A stretch of DNA of 64,000 nt from Miscanthus floridulus (Eukaryota > Streptophyta > Magnoliopsida > Poales > Poaceae). The notes beneath the pieces are model-generated. The model did no database searches, was not told where the DNA came from, and saw only the letters and a list, made by a program, of their open reading frames with translations. The stretch lies in NCBI RefSeq assembly GCF_019320115.1, contig NC_089598.1, positions 32,817,983 through 32,881,982 on the forward strand, given 5' to 3'. A program made the position numbers and the translations under genes. This document shows positions 25,001-36,193 of the stretch, in pieces (position 1 is the first letter of the stretch; each line of letters opens with the position of its first letter).

Positions 25001-25325
25001 GTCGGTGCATGTTGTGCTCAACTACTTTGGATGAGGCAAACCCTTCAAGATTTCGGATGTCACTTCACTAAAATCCCACTCTTGTGTGACAACGAAAGTG
25101 CCATAAAGTTAGCCAACAATCCTGTAAGCCACTCAAGAACTAAGCACATAGACATCCGATATCATTTCTTGAGAGACCGCGAAGCCAAAGGAGATATCGA
25201 AATTTCGCCATGTCAGCATCCGAAAAGCAACTAGCCGATATCTTCACTAAGGCTCTTGATGAGTCAAGGTTTTGTGCTTTGCATAGTGAGCTAAATATTC
25301 TTGATTCTTGTAACATGGTTTGAAC
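22031..25325 (+). pseudogene. copia pol remnant: protease, integrase, RT, RNase H
   Basis: Domains in order: aspartic protease (LDSGCTNHMTG near 22050-22085); integrase HHCC region (LAHVGMRNLAKLL, then CSACQARK) and core (HMDLFG, RSENGTEF, GIVERKN); reverse transcriptase (AMQEELNNFERN, TKWVFHNKQDENG, QMDVKSAFLN, YVDDIIFGS at about 24360); RNase H (TTEAEYVAVGACCAQLLWMR, LLCDNESAIKLANNP, HIDIRYHFLRD, LADIFTKAL). The second catalytic aspartate of integrase is replaced by glutamate (SEN instead of the usual SDN). At least ten stops or frameshifts break the frame, including within the integrase near 22770-22830 and within the RT near 24175-24440. Two reverse-transcriptase blocks remain in separate frames. 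Confidence 0.92.
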
Positions 25326-26078
25326 TATAACACACCTTGATTGATAAACTAGCATGGATAGGAGAAATGAATTGCAAAAGTATAAATATTATGCTTAAAA
25401 TGTTTTATCATAAGAAACAAGTGCATTATGATCATTGTTTGTATTGGTTATTGGTTGCTGATCATAGTGTGCTTAAGATATGTGTTCATATCTAATATAT
25501 ATAGAGGTATTTAGTTAGCAGCTAAATCTTGCTGGTCTGGGGAATGCGATTGTGCCGCGCCTGCCTTGCGACAGTGCCGCACTGCGGCGGTGCCGCGTGT
25601 GGACTGTGGTAGTGCCACACTTTAAATTTCAACTAGAAATTTGGCTCATATTAGCTGTTACCATGGGGTCCATCTTTTCTACCTATTTTACTTGGCCCTA
25701 GGTAACCCTCTCCTCTCCTATCTCCTAGCCGCCGCCTCTCTTCTCCTCCACGCACGCACAGGCGACGCCTGCCGCTCTGTCCAGCCACACTGCCATCTTC
25801 AGGCATTGCCGCGGCCTGCTGCTGTTCTTCTACATCATCATCAGCAGCAGTCCTAGCTTGTGGATGGAGCCGATTCATCTCTTTCCTCCTCAATCCACAT
25901 GAACCAAGATGGCCTCCTGGAGGTGATGATGACCGAAGGGGGAAGAGGATGATGACAGAGGCCTCGAGGACAAGCAAATGCCTCATCGTGGTCATGGCAG
26001 GACCATAGGGGGCAGTAGCAGGTATAGTAGACAGAGATATTGCTAGAGACAGGGGGAGGAGAGATCAGATGATCCAAG
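25326..26078 (+). other. Spacer between pol and third ORF of copia element
   Basis: No reliable gene. It contains a dense cluster of GTGCCGC-type motifs at 25545-25620 and CT-rich sequence at 25700-25760. Confidence 0.4.
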
Positions 26079-27390
26079 ATGAGGAGAACTTGGAGAGCCG
26101 CACTATTCCTCCTAGGTGCTTGCCTAGATACTCCACCTCATCTTGAGGAGTTTGATAGGAGCTACATCAGAGAGTATTCTGAGGATGTGGTTATGAGGCA
26201 TCCTATTGACACATGTGCTCATCCCATGCTCAGCTATGCTGGAAAGTTGAAGATGGTAGAGGAAGCACGTGAAAACAATCCCTATGAGCAGTCAAAGGAT
26301 TTGGAGATAGACTACAAGTTTTGGAATGAGTTTCATTCCAACTTCTATGCATATGTGAACTTCAACTCCAAGAAATCCAAAGTTGTCAAGATACAGTATG
26401 TTGATTAGGAGGAGATGAAGGTAAAGAATGAGCCTAGATTCAATAAGGTGATCAAGGCTTGTGAGTTATTTGGCCTCACTAATATTAGGAGCTTTAGATA
26501 TAATTGGAATGAGGAAAGTGCTAGCCTAGTTCATTGCCACTTTCTTCTATAGTATCTACACTGATGAGATTCCGTGTATGACTAAGGGATGACATTATAG
26601 AGTTGATTTTGTGACTTTTAGCTGGATCCTTGGTTTTGGAGAGGAGGAGCGGGGCTTCACTTACATTCATGATGAGGCTAGAGCTGAGATCCACGGACAT
26701 TGCATATATGTGGATTGATAAGAGAAGTGTAGATTGGAAGGTCAGTGGCCTGAAGAGCTGTTATTACATTCTGAATAACTTGATCAGGCACACTATCAAT
26801 CCCAAGGATGGAGCAGCTTCTTATCTTAATGGATATGTGAGGAATGTGCTTGCTAGATTTGCTCCTGGAGGTGATAGGTTTAATGTCCCTCGCTTCATGT
26901 GGCATGAGCTAAGGAACGCCATGGAGGATGGGAGAAAGGGGATACCCTATGCCCCCTATCTCATGTATATGATTGAGAGGGTCACTGGCTATAGATTTGA
27001 CTATTTGAGAAAGATGGTCTTCACACCATCTACAAAATTGAGAAGACCCTGAGGGGTAGGTGCTAGCAGGGTAATGAGACACTCTCCATAAGTTGAGGAC
27101 ATGCCTGAGTCGTCCCGCTCTAGGCCTCATAAGGAAAAGAAGATAGAGAAATTTGGGAAGTGGATCAAGGCCATCTTTACCACATGCACTTATGCATCGA
27201 GGACCACATATCAGGACTGGTTGGAGAACCGTGAAGCCAACCGGAAGGCTAGAGAGCGTGCAGGGTTGCCACCTCTTTCTCTAGTTTAGTCACCGCTGAG
27301 GTTTGATAACCTCCCTAGCCTATCCAATGCTGATTCAGAGAATGAGGAGGAGTAGGAGTAGGAGCAGGAGCAGCCTAGAGCTTGATCCTC
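26079..27390 (+). pseudogene. Third ORF of copia element (env-position ORF)
   Basis: A decayed ORF lies downstream of RNase H in the place where SIRE/Maximus elements carry an extra, often called env-like, ORF. Open parts include 26079-26408 (FWNEFHSNFYAYVNFNSKKS), 26630-27052 (NPKDGAASYLNGYVRNVLAR, PYAPYLMYMIERVTGYRF) and 27101-27289 (TYQDWLENREANRKARERAG), followed by an acidic end. Shared features with grass putative plant transposon proteins suggest a common family. I see no clear signal peptide or transmembrane anchor in the surviving parts, so an envelope role is not supported here. Stops and at least two frameshifts disrupt it. Confidence 0.65.
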
Positions 27391-28227
27391 ACACTAGTTT
27401 GAGGACCAACTTGTAGTCCATGAGGAGGAGCACCAGGCATGAGCGCCACACTTCGACCACTCATCGCCAAGGGAGGGCGGTGGTGTCTTCTTCTTCCTTC
27501 CGATGACGATGATGATGATGGTGGAGAGGAGGACGTTGCAAGGTGCTAGTGGAGCTGCTGGTGGGGATGATGTCGATTGGGACACCATCCAAGAGGATGA
27601 GGAGTGAGTGTTGGTCTTTCATATTTTCTTCTCTTTTGGTGCTTTATGCCAAAGGGGGAGAAAATTAGAGGGGTCAACAACTTTTTCAATGCCATGGAGG
27701 TTGCTGCAGCTAGAGTCATGTTAGTATTCGTTTAGAGTAGTCTTCATTAGGTGAGAGTTTGACTAGTCCATTAGAAACTCTATTTATGTAATAATACTAC
27801 TTAAGTACTTTATATATGTGTGGGATATAGACATATATTAATCTATGTTGTCGCTTGTGATACAATTGTGTTAGAATATATATCTTTATATGTATCATAT
27901 GGTGTGTAGTGTCTGTTCTGATCTATACTGTTATAGCAAGTGCGGTAGTGCCACACCCTGCTACAACAAGCAAACCATGTTGTGCATAAACTATTATTTG
28001 CATCATATTTTACATACCTGACACAGTATGCAGCACCCCACAGGAGCATGGATATAGGGGGAGCCCCATCACTTTCACTAAAATGTGAATCTTGGCTTCT
28101 CATGCCAATTTGAGAATTCAACTCTCTATTCACATACTTAGGGAGAGGATCTACACCCATGGCTTAAAAATCTCAGTATTTATTTCATATCTTTTGTAAG
28201 CTCTAATTGGGTTGTCATCAATTCACC
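27391..28227 (+). other. 3' untranslated region of copia element
   Basis: No gene. It contains an AAAGGGGGAGAAAA string at 27651-27665, a possible second polypurine tract, and ends at the true one next to the 3' LTR. Confidence 0.4.
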
Positions 28228-28240
28228 AAAAAGGGAGAGT
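28228..28240 (+). promoter_or_regulatory. Polypurine tract of copia element
   Basis: AAAAAGGGAGAG lies one base before the TGAAAGTG start of the 3' LTR. Confidence 0.75.
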
Positions 28241-28774
28241 TGAAAGTGCAATCAAGCCCTAATTGTAGGTTTTGGTGATGATGACCATGAAATTAGAGAA
28301 CTAATGAGATTTATCGAGATGATAAGCGAGGAATTTATATTCGAGGATGCTACACGAAATGGAGGAGCCCCTAATTACAAATATAGATGGTTTCAAACTC
28401 AAAGGAAGTTTAAATTCTTTTAGATTTTGAATTTGAGTATAGGAAAAGTCATACTATAAAGGGGGACACAATGCTTAAGCTAAAATATGCTGCCAAGTGC
28501 TCAAACAACCACATGCATCCTTAGATTCACAGACAAGATAGTCTTCACTTTACTATTACCCTTGCTATCTTGCGTGGTGCGGCACTGCCGCACTTGAAGA
28601 GAGGCACTACCGCACTTGAGTCGTGGCATAAGGAAGTTAGCACCCACGCTAACTTCCCTGGATGGCTCAAGGTCGTGGGCAAGGTCTCGCCTGACTCCAA
28701 GGTCACGGGCTCCGTCTCGCCCGACCTCAAGACCACAGGCTCGGTCTCGCCTGACCCCTTGGCCATGGGCTCCA

Positions 28775-31247
28775 TGAAAGGTCCCTATGTGGTTTTGGTA
28801 ATTGAGTGACAACCTAGGTGGACTAATTGTGTTTATGTAAGATACACAGGTGATTAGTCCACAGGTACATGTGTGTGAGCAACATATGCCATGAAGGTGG
28901 AAATGGCTCGGAGATGTTGCAAAGCTCACACATGTGATGATGAAGGAGCTCATTGCACATGAGACATGACATTGAGTCATGTGATCAAGGTGGAGAAGAT
29001 CAAGACAAGACTTGGCTTGATGGACCGATTGTAAGAGTGAAGGGCAAGTCGAAGGCTTTGGAGCGATGGACTGCGTGGTGGTGAAGCTTGAGCAAGACTT
29101 GGCGCCGATGGACGAAGGCAACAGTGAAAAGCAAGTGAAGTCAAGATCGATGAACCAATATGATCATGTGATGATATGAAGTGGATCATATCATTGTTGA
29201 TCATGTTGGTGCATGTGTTGCATCGACATTGGAGGAGATGGAATGGAATGCGCAAGGCAAAGGTATAACCTAGGGTATTTCATTTCACCGGCCATAGGTG
29301 TGTAGAGAAGTTGATGACCGGGTTTAGGATAGATGACCATACTATCAAGAGGAGCAAACTTGTTTGTATATCGGTCATCTAGTGCCACTCAAGTGATCTA
29401 ACTTTGCATCGTCGCTAGGATCGAGTGGCGTGGCAAGTTGAGTGGCTAATCCTTTGGAAAATGATTGTGAAAATGCTAACACACATACACATGGTGGTGT
29501 ACACTTGGTGGTGTTGGCACATTTGCAGAGAAGAAGTTAGTGAAGAAAAGGAGTTGAATGCGTTGGTCACGGGGTGACCGGACGCGTCCGATATTTCCCG
29601 ATGTGACCGGACGCATCCGATTTCGATACCGAACGTGTTCGGTATTCTGGCCAGGCATGGGTAGAGTTGCCGAGGTGACCGGACTCTGGCTCATAGCAGT
29701 GATCGAATGTCGAGCAATCACTGTTCAGCATCAGGTCGTGGTGATGTGGGGCACAGGTGTTGGTCCAGAGAGGACCGAACATAGGGGCGCATCCTGTCGG
29801 CCACACCGGACGTGTCCGATCAGAGTCGAGCGGCTCTAGGAGCTCTCTGGACTTAATTGGACGCTGCCCCTCCTACATCTGATAGGTCACACTGGACGTG
29901 TCCAGACAGAGTTGAGTAGCTCTAGGAGCTCTCTGGACTCGATCGGACGCCACATGTCCTGCGTACGGCCGGTCATACCAGACGCGTCTGATCACAGTTG
30001 GGCGGCAATGGCTATTTCGTTTGAATGGGACACATGGCGGTCAATCAGTGATCGAGACGCAGCGACCGGACACGTCCGGTGCACACGACCAGCGCGTTCG
30101 GTAGTCCTGAAAATTGCCCAGTGAAGGTGTAACGGCTATTTTAGCCTGTGGGGCTATAAATAGGAGTGTTGGTCGGCCTTTGGCCAAAAGCTTAGTAGAG
30201 CTGAGCATACTAGAGCCTTGGTGGCTTATGTGGTAGTGCTTGGGAGCCCTCTAACTCATTCTAGCTTGATAGTGTTCATTCGATTGAGTGAGTGAGCGAT
30301 TCTAGTGCGATTGCATCGTGAGGTTACATCGAGTGACACTAGGTGGTCGTCTTGCAAGCCGGTGGTGCTTGTTACTCTTGGAGGTTACCACCTCCTAGAT
30401 GGCTTAGTGATGGTCTCTGTCGAAGCCCATAAGAAGCTTGTGCGGTGCTCTGGAGAAGAGCTTTGTGAGGGGCATTGTGCTCGCCCTACGGGAGCCACCA
30501 AGAGCAACTCTAGTTGAGCGTGTCATTGAGCTACCCTCACTTTTAGGATAGGTTTTTGCGGTGCCCGACGTGCGGGCTTGGTGGGTGATGCTAATTAGCC
30601 GCCGAACCACCAAGTGAGCGGTTGACACAATGGGGACGTAGCGTGTTGGCAAGCATGTGAACCTCGGGAGAAAATCACCGTGTCACCATTGTTCTTCCTG
30701 TTGGTTTGCAATCCCCTTACACAAGCTAGTAATTACTTTCATATACATTGTGCTTGTGTAGTTGCTCTTGTAATTAGTTAGCTTGTGTAGCTCTCTGGTT
30801 ACCTTCTTGCTTGTGTAGCATAGAAGTAGCTCCCTTGTGTGGCTATTTTGGTTTGTGTAAACTTGTTAATCACATTGCTTAGTTTGTGTAGCTAAGTATT
30901 TGTGCTCTCTAATTGGACATTGGTTGCCTTGTTATTAAGCATTGCTAGTGAGCTTAGGAGCTTTGTGCTTTTGCTTACTAGAATTATGTAGGAGCTTCCC
31001 AGTGTGCAAACTACTAGTGACATAGGTTTGTGTGACCTTAATCCTAGAATTGGATAGGTGAGCTCTAGCTAGCCCGGCACCATTGTTGACTAATTAGGAT
31101 CTTTATAAGGTGTTTGTGAACTTCAATAGAGGGGTGTAGTCTTGGCTAGACCAATTGTTTTAATTCCGCATTTGTTTCGGTTAGCCGGTGCGATTAAATT
31201 TAGAAATGACTATTCACCCCCCTCTAGTCCGTCATCTCGACCCTACA
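28775..31247 (+). mobile_element. Solo LTR of another copia element
   Basis: It starts TGAAAGGTCCC and ends ACCCTACA (2473 bp), the same terminal style as the host element, with no coding sequence and no internal domain. It sits inside the tandem-repeat block of the 3' LTR. The flanking 5-mers are CTCCA and CTCTG; the uninterrupted 5' LTR has CTCCG at this point, so these look like a decayed target duplication. Such solo LTRs arise by recombination between the two LTRs of a full element. Confidence 0.85.
29575..30085 (+). repeat. Dispersed GGACGCGTCC palindromes in the solo LTR
   Basis: ACCGGACGCGTCCGAT-like palindromes recur at about 29577, 29604, 29807, 29889, 29976 and 30066, with one or two changes per copy, often followed by CAGAGT or CACAGTTG. 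They lie upstream of a TATA-like CTATAAATAG at about 30153-30162. Confidence 0.75.
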
Positions 31248-32234
31248 CTCTGTCTCGTCTGACCTCAAGGACGTGGGTTCCATCTCACCTAAAGTCGCAG
31301 GCTCCGTCTTGCCCTACTTCTAGGCAGCGGGCTCCGTCTCGCCTGACCCCTTGGATGCGGTGACTGTTGGGGGCTGGGGTGTATATATACATTTCTCCTT
31401 TCTCCCCAACGATGATCTGCCTCTTCTTCCTCACTTTAGCATGCTCAAAACAGAGCAGGAGCTCTCTCTCTCTCTCTCTCTCCCTTCCTCCATTGTTGAC
31501 CTCAAGCCCCCAAGCAAATCCATTGATTTTCCCATCAATCCTTGAGAGAAAAGGGTTAAAACTCGATTCGAGAGCAGCTCCATTGATTCTCAACTCTAAA
31601 GAGCACTTGGTTCTCATTTTGACGGTGGTTGTGTTTGTTACTCTTGGAGCTTAACTCCTAGCTAGCTAGAGCGTCACCCGTGGAGCTTACCAACTTGTGC
31701 GGCAGCCTCGGAAGGTTTATAACCATCTCTTGAAGCTAGTAAACTCATCTCTCATCTCAAGAGTTAAGTCTCTTGACTTGAGAACGAGAAAGGGTTGGAA
31801 AGCCCTAAGCCTTAGTGGCTAACCTCAACAACGTGGAGGTAGGCAAGCCTGGATGGCGAGCCGAACCACTGAATAAATCATTGTGTCACTTGTGCTTGAT
31901 TTACATTACTTGCATGACATATTATGGTTGAGGTGATTTCTAGGGTTTATAGTCGATCTACTTATGTGTGGTGTTCCTACCACTTCTAGCTTTTGATCTG
32001 TGATTGTCATACCTGTAGTAAGCTAGGAAATTTCTCCGATCTAAGTTTTCGTTCACGATTTTTGAACTGTGATTCGAAGTTGTCTATAGGTGCGGCAGTG
32101 TCGCTGTTCTGGCCCGACAGTACCGCCCTCTAGAGCGACAGTGCTGCTGGGTGAATTTGGTAAAAGTTTGAGTGTTTGTTTTGACATGCCTATTCACCCC
32201 ATCCCTCTAGACCAACTAGAGATCCTACAGAGTT

Positions 32235-33030
32235 GAGGGTTGTGGAGGTTTTATATGGTTTCTCAGCTATAGAGGGATGCCCGAGGAGGCCATCGTGGTG
32301 GTGGCGGGTGTGACGGGTGAGGGCGCAAAGCTCTTTTGTGTTGTCGGATCGAAGGTAATGTATGAAACCAAGAACAGTGAGTAAACTCCAATAGCAGTCA
32401 GACGGATCAAATATCTAAAGTTGTTGTGAGCTGTTTTTTTGTCCCACACTTATTTCTAAAATAGCTTCACACATAAAGCTGTGTTTCCCCTCTCACAAAG
32501 ACATGAGTTGGGATGAAGCTGAAAAAGTAGCTTATCCTAGCGCTCTCCCTCATTTCTCTCTCCTATCCATGCATGAAGCTGTTGGTGAAGCTGTTTTGCC
32601 AAATAGTTTTTCCAAAACAGCTCAGCTTCACCTAGAAAGTTGCTCAAGAAGCTATTTAAAAAATACAACTTTACTAATGAAGCTGAGTTGTGCCAAACAA
32701 GCACTAAATTGTTTGGAATTGGAAGTTGTTCCTATGAGAATCTTTGACCCGTTTGAGAGAACTCTGCTCCTTGATTCTTAAACTCTGCTCCATGATTCTC
32801 TGATAGAGTGATTTTAATGGATTCTTAGGAGGGAGCAGAGTGGAGAGCTGATGAGAATTGATTCTCTGCTGATCTCCATTAAAATATAACGAGTAGGGTG
32901 AAGCAGGTTTTTTAGTTTCTAGCTTGTAGCGTAAATGAAAAAGTGGTTCTCTTGCATTTTCAACGTTTGGTTAGTTGAGAGTGATTCTCTTCGAAGAAGT
33001 TAAAGCTGGAGCTCTCCAAACGGCCTCTTG
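32235..33030. other. Intergenic region with degenerate MITE-like sequences
   Basis: No gene. About 32420-32705 is rich in AGCTT/AAGCT motifs and ends with GTGCCAAACAAGC. About 32708-33025 begins GTTTGGAATTGGA and ends with CTCTCCAAAC. It shares GATTCTCT/AGAATC-rich sequence with 54955-55220. Both look like old hAT-type MITEs, but clean target duplications were not found. Confidence 0.4.
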
Positions 33031-33039
33031 ACCACCTGA

Positions 33040-33575
33040 TTCCAGTGACCAGCAGGCTCATCAATCATCTTGCGATGGAAATAGCATTCTGACCGATGCA
33101 GAATGGATCGAGCAATTGAAACCGGTGTTCACATCACTGTGTTCCGCTCACCTGCTGGCCAGAAGTACCTCAAGCCGTCAGGCGTGTGCGTTTTAGGTAT
33201 TGGCACATTCTAGCACCATCTGATTCAGATATTGCTGTCCGTTCTTGGCTTTTACCATTAGATGGATCTCTTAATATCTCTTGTACTTTTTGCAGATCTC
33301 TTGTTTATTCATCGAAGATTGTTGATTTAGTTACAACTTGCAATAGATTTTTTGCTTTTACTTATATTGTCGAATATGGCTCTTATCTGAGTTCTAGAGA
33401 TGCGCTAGTCAAGGCACTTCAGAAAATGATTGTAAACCCCTAACTTCATTGGTGCCTTCTTGGATTTCTCAGTCTTACTGACCTGCAACAGGAGACGTTT
33501 CACTGAACAGCAAGCAGAACTATGCTGGGCTGAGAACACCGATCGGCACTGCAAGAGCAATATGGTATTGTGACT
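33040..33575 (+). pseudogene. BRX-domain gene fragment
   Basis: Two blocks match the BRX domain found in BREVIS RADIX and in PRAF-type (RCC1/FYVE/BRX) plant proteins. The first, at about 33096-33175, reads EWIEQ and, after a one-base frameshift, GVHITVFRSPAGQKYLK. The second, at about 33490-33560, reads RRRFTEQQAELCWAENTD, preceded by a good acceptor (CTGCAACAG at 33483-33491). An intron between these blocks fits the usual BRX gene structure. The second block runs into a TGA soon after. No RCC1, FYVE or N-terminal BRX sequence is visible nearby, so this is probably a displaced 3' fragment. It could also be part of a gene whose other end was lost to transposon insertion. Confidence 0.6.
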
Positions 33576-34637
33576 GGAGCCAGTATCTTCCCATCAAGAA
33601 CAATTCGAGATTTCGAGAAAAGGAGTACTGTGCCATAATCTTCGACTGACTGGTGCACATATTAGCTTTTTCCTGCCTGCAACTGTATATTTCCTTTTGT
33701 TTGTTTGAGAGGTAAAGGTGTAGGTGTCGTCAGTTCGTGGCAGCCACTCTGTTTTTTTCTTCTGGGCAGGCGGTTTCAAGCAATGGATGGTGTGTGCTGG
33801 AGATTGAGCTCACTGAATTCCTTGCCCTCACCCCTGGGCTCCAGCTAGCCTGATGAAGTCGCTTGTTGTTTATATATCTTCCATCGTTGCCTTCTTCTCC
33901 GTACGAAAGATACAGCGGATGTTGAGGTTTTATGAAAAACAACATACCATGGATGGCGTCATATCTTATAGTTGCAATTGGGACATTTGGATTGGAAAAC
34001 TGGCTTGGAGGGCTAGTTCGTGCAAAATGTCTGCAGTGGCTGTTAACCTTTACCTAGGTAATTCCTGTGTTCCAATCGGTTAGGTTCACCTGCATCCTTG
34101 GGGTATTCTAATTGGTAGCATTTTAGACTTCCAAAGCTGCGTTTACCTGTACTCCCTGTCTCCCTACAGGTACTTGATCTCGCAGATCGGCACCCTGCAA
34201 GGCTGCAATATATGGTCTGACTCTACCATAACTGGTAGAGGATAGCTGTTTTTATGCAATTTGACTTGATTCGTATTTGGTCTCGTTCCCTGATTTTATG
34301 ATATTGATTTGAATTGAATATTGGTTGCAACAAGGCTTCAAAAGAAGAAGAAAAAGGCATGGTTGGAACTTACCATTTTGGCCACCTTTTTTTTCTGAAC
34401 TCTGATATAGTATATATACTCCTGGAAACCATGTACATTGTGCCATTGTGGTCTCCTAGACCCCGAGCCCCGAGGTGATACACTGAAAATCTGATACCCT
34501 TGGATTTCAGTTCGTCCATGTGGCAAGCTGGGTTGAATGCAGAAACACAAAGAGAATAACAATAAAACAGGTTTGGAGTTAGGATTTCAACCCAATCAAG
34601 CAAATTTTATCCATTGATGCGCTGCATTGCTGCAAGG
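33576..34637. other. AT-rich intergenic region
   Basis: No gene is seen. Short open frames on both strands have no recognisable domain. Confidence 0.4.
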
Positions 34638-35233
34638 CTAACCTGCAACTTGGCAGTGGATTAACAGCCTGAAAGGGGCAGGTGGATGTTCCATTTCTAC
34701 TTGATAAAGAGCAACATAGGGAACCTGCTTGGAATCGTCCGACAGATCAGCTGACTTAGGAGACAAGTCGATGCCAGGGGAATCCCTGCCTTCAACCTCC
34801 ACTCCAGCCATTATCTTACCAGGAGCAAAAGAAGAGTTGCATTCCGATTCGTGATCCCTCTATTCCAATTAGACAATTCGAACGACTGATCTGTGAACTG
34901 CGATCGGGCATTGACTAGCACCACCCGTGTATCCCGCCAGGCCACCACGTCGCCGGACACATTCACGTGCCACCGGTCTACGCGTTCGGCGTTCCTGCGA
35001 GGAAGAAACTGGGCACGAGCCTCCATTTCAACCGACCCTGCCGCCTCAATTCCTCGTGCGACGACACGGCGAAGGTAAAGTCCCCACGTCGAGACGGGCT
35101 GGAGCTTGACTGACCGCCGATCGATGCAGCAGAGGCGGTCGTCACGAGCCTTTCGCCCGGCCTGCTCCTCCCATTCACCGGGAGGGCGACGACAGGCCCG
35201 AGTGACCGCCGCGCATGCGCATGTACAGCGCAC
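34638..35233 (-). other. Two adjoining unrecognised minus-strand ORFs
   Basis: A 140-codon frame (35233-34811) ends with a TAA that overlaps the ATG of a 57-codon frame (34811-34638, starting MAGVEVEGRDSPGIDLSPKS). The context around the second ATG is good for a plant start, and a GTAAGA donor-like site sits at the junction. GC content is high here, as in grass 5' gene ends. I recognise neither product. It may be the first part of a gene or a gene fragment. No continuation was found to the left. Confidence 0.25.
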
Positions 35234-35574
35234 AGCCAGACCTGTCGGCGCGTCCGTCGCGGCCTACGGCCCGGCAGCCGGCACGACACGCCGGTGGGGC
35301 TGGGGCCACGGCATGGCATCCCATGCAATGCAATGCAAAGCGAGGTATGTAGACAAGTAACACAGCAGTGCACTCACTGGCTGCCAACTATCTCCTCCTC
35401 CTCTGCTCTCATTAGACACACCGGCTAGCTAGCGTCCGCCAAAACAGACCCGACGTTTGGCTGTTACTGTCCTAATAAAGTACCCTGTGGCTTGCTTAAT
35501 TAGGCGTCGCGGCACGTAATGCACGATTAGATTGGATTGAACAAGCTAGCTGCGTCATGACAGATGAGACAACA

Positions 35575-35588
35575 AAATAAATAAATAA

Positions 35589-35672
<84 letters not shown>
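35575..35672. repeat. (AAAT)n-(AT)n microsatellite
   Basis: Five or so AAAT units run into about 40 AT repeats. It lies about 520 bp beyond the stop codon of the ILI4-like gene, on its 3' side. Confidence 0.95.
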
Positions 35673-35676
<4 letters not shown>

Positions 35677-36193
35677 TATATTACCAATAGTACACGTTGA
35701 TCCATCGGTAGCTCGCGGTCGGTCGGTTGTCTGTGAAGGGGAAACAACTCGATCCAGACCACAGATAGGTTTACATTACACGACGAGAAGGAAGAAGAAG
35801 GGAAGCCAATGCAAGATTACAAACAAATGAAAAAAAGGAGTTGCTACTACTAGCAAGCAAACAAACAACGAAGAGCGGCGAAGTGCGTGGAAGGGATAAA
35901 CCATGCGTACTTAGGCGGCGGCCCTGCTAAGCTAATGGCTAATAATGCCCTACACCAAAGCAAGTACTTCATTCTACTACCAATTAATGATAAGATAAAC
36001 CAGCCTTCTCGTCGGCGTCTGATCCTTAGGTATATTCAGCTGCTATATGGTACACTCAGCATTGCGTACGCTGAGAGCTAGCTAAATCGAAGAGGTCGTC
36101 CTCGCCCATGGAGACAGTCACACAGACGCTGCACGCGGCGTGCAGTGTGGGCGGCATCGCCATGGCCGGCCACGGACGGACGGACTTCAGCAG

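Larger units (their letters stand above)
17052..32229 (+). mobile_element. SIRE/Maximus-like Ty1/copia retrotransposon with nested insertions
   Basis: The element runs from the 5' LTR through a primer-binding site, gag with zinc knuckle, protease, integrase, reverse transcriptase, RNase H, a third downstream ORF and polypurine tract to an interrupted 3' LTR. The order integrase before reverse transcriptase makes it Ty1/copia. The long LTR, coiled-coil gag and extra ORF after RNase H point to the SIRE/Maximus lineage. A 5-bp duplication GAGTT flanks it. It contains a hAT element (21300-21855) and a solo LTR (28775-31247). Stops and frameshifts are frequent, so the copy is inactive. Confidence 0.92.
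28241..32229 (+). repeat. 3' LTR of copia element, split by a solo LTR
   Basis: The two parts 28241-28774 and 31248-32229 together are collinear with the 5' LTR. The TATA box is at about 31381-31388 (TATATATA). The LTR ends CCTACA and is followed by the GAGTT duplication at 32230-32234. Single-base differences from the 5' LTR are many, so the insertion is not recent. Confidence 0.9.
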
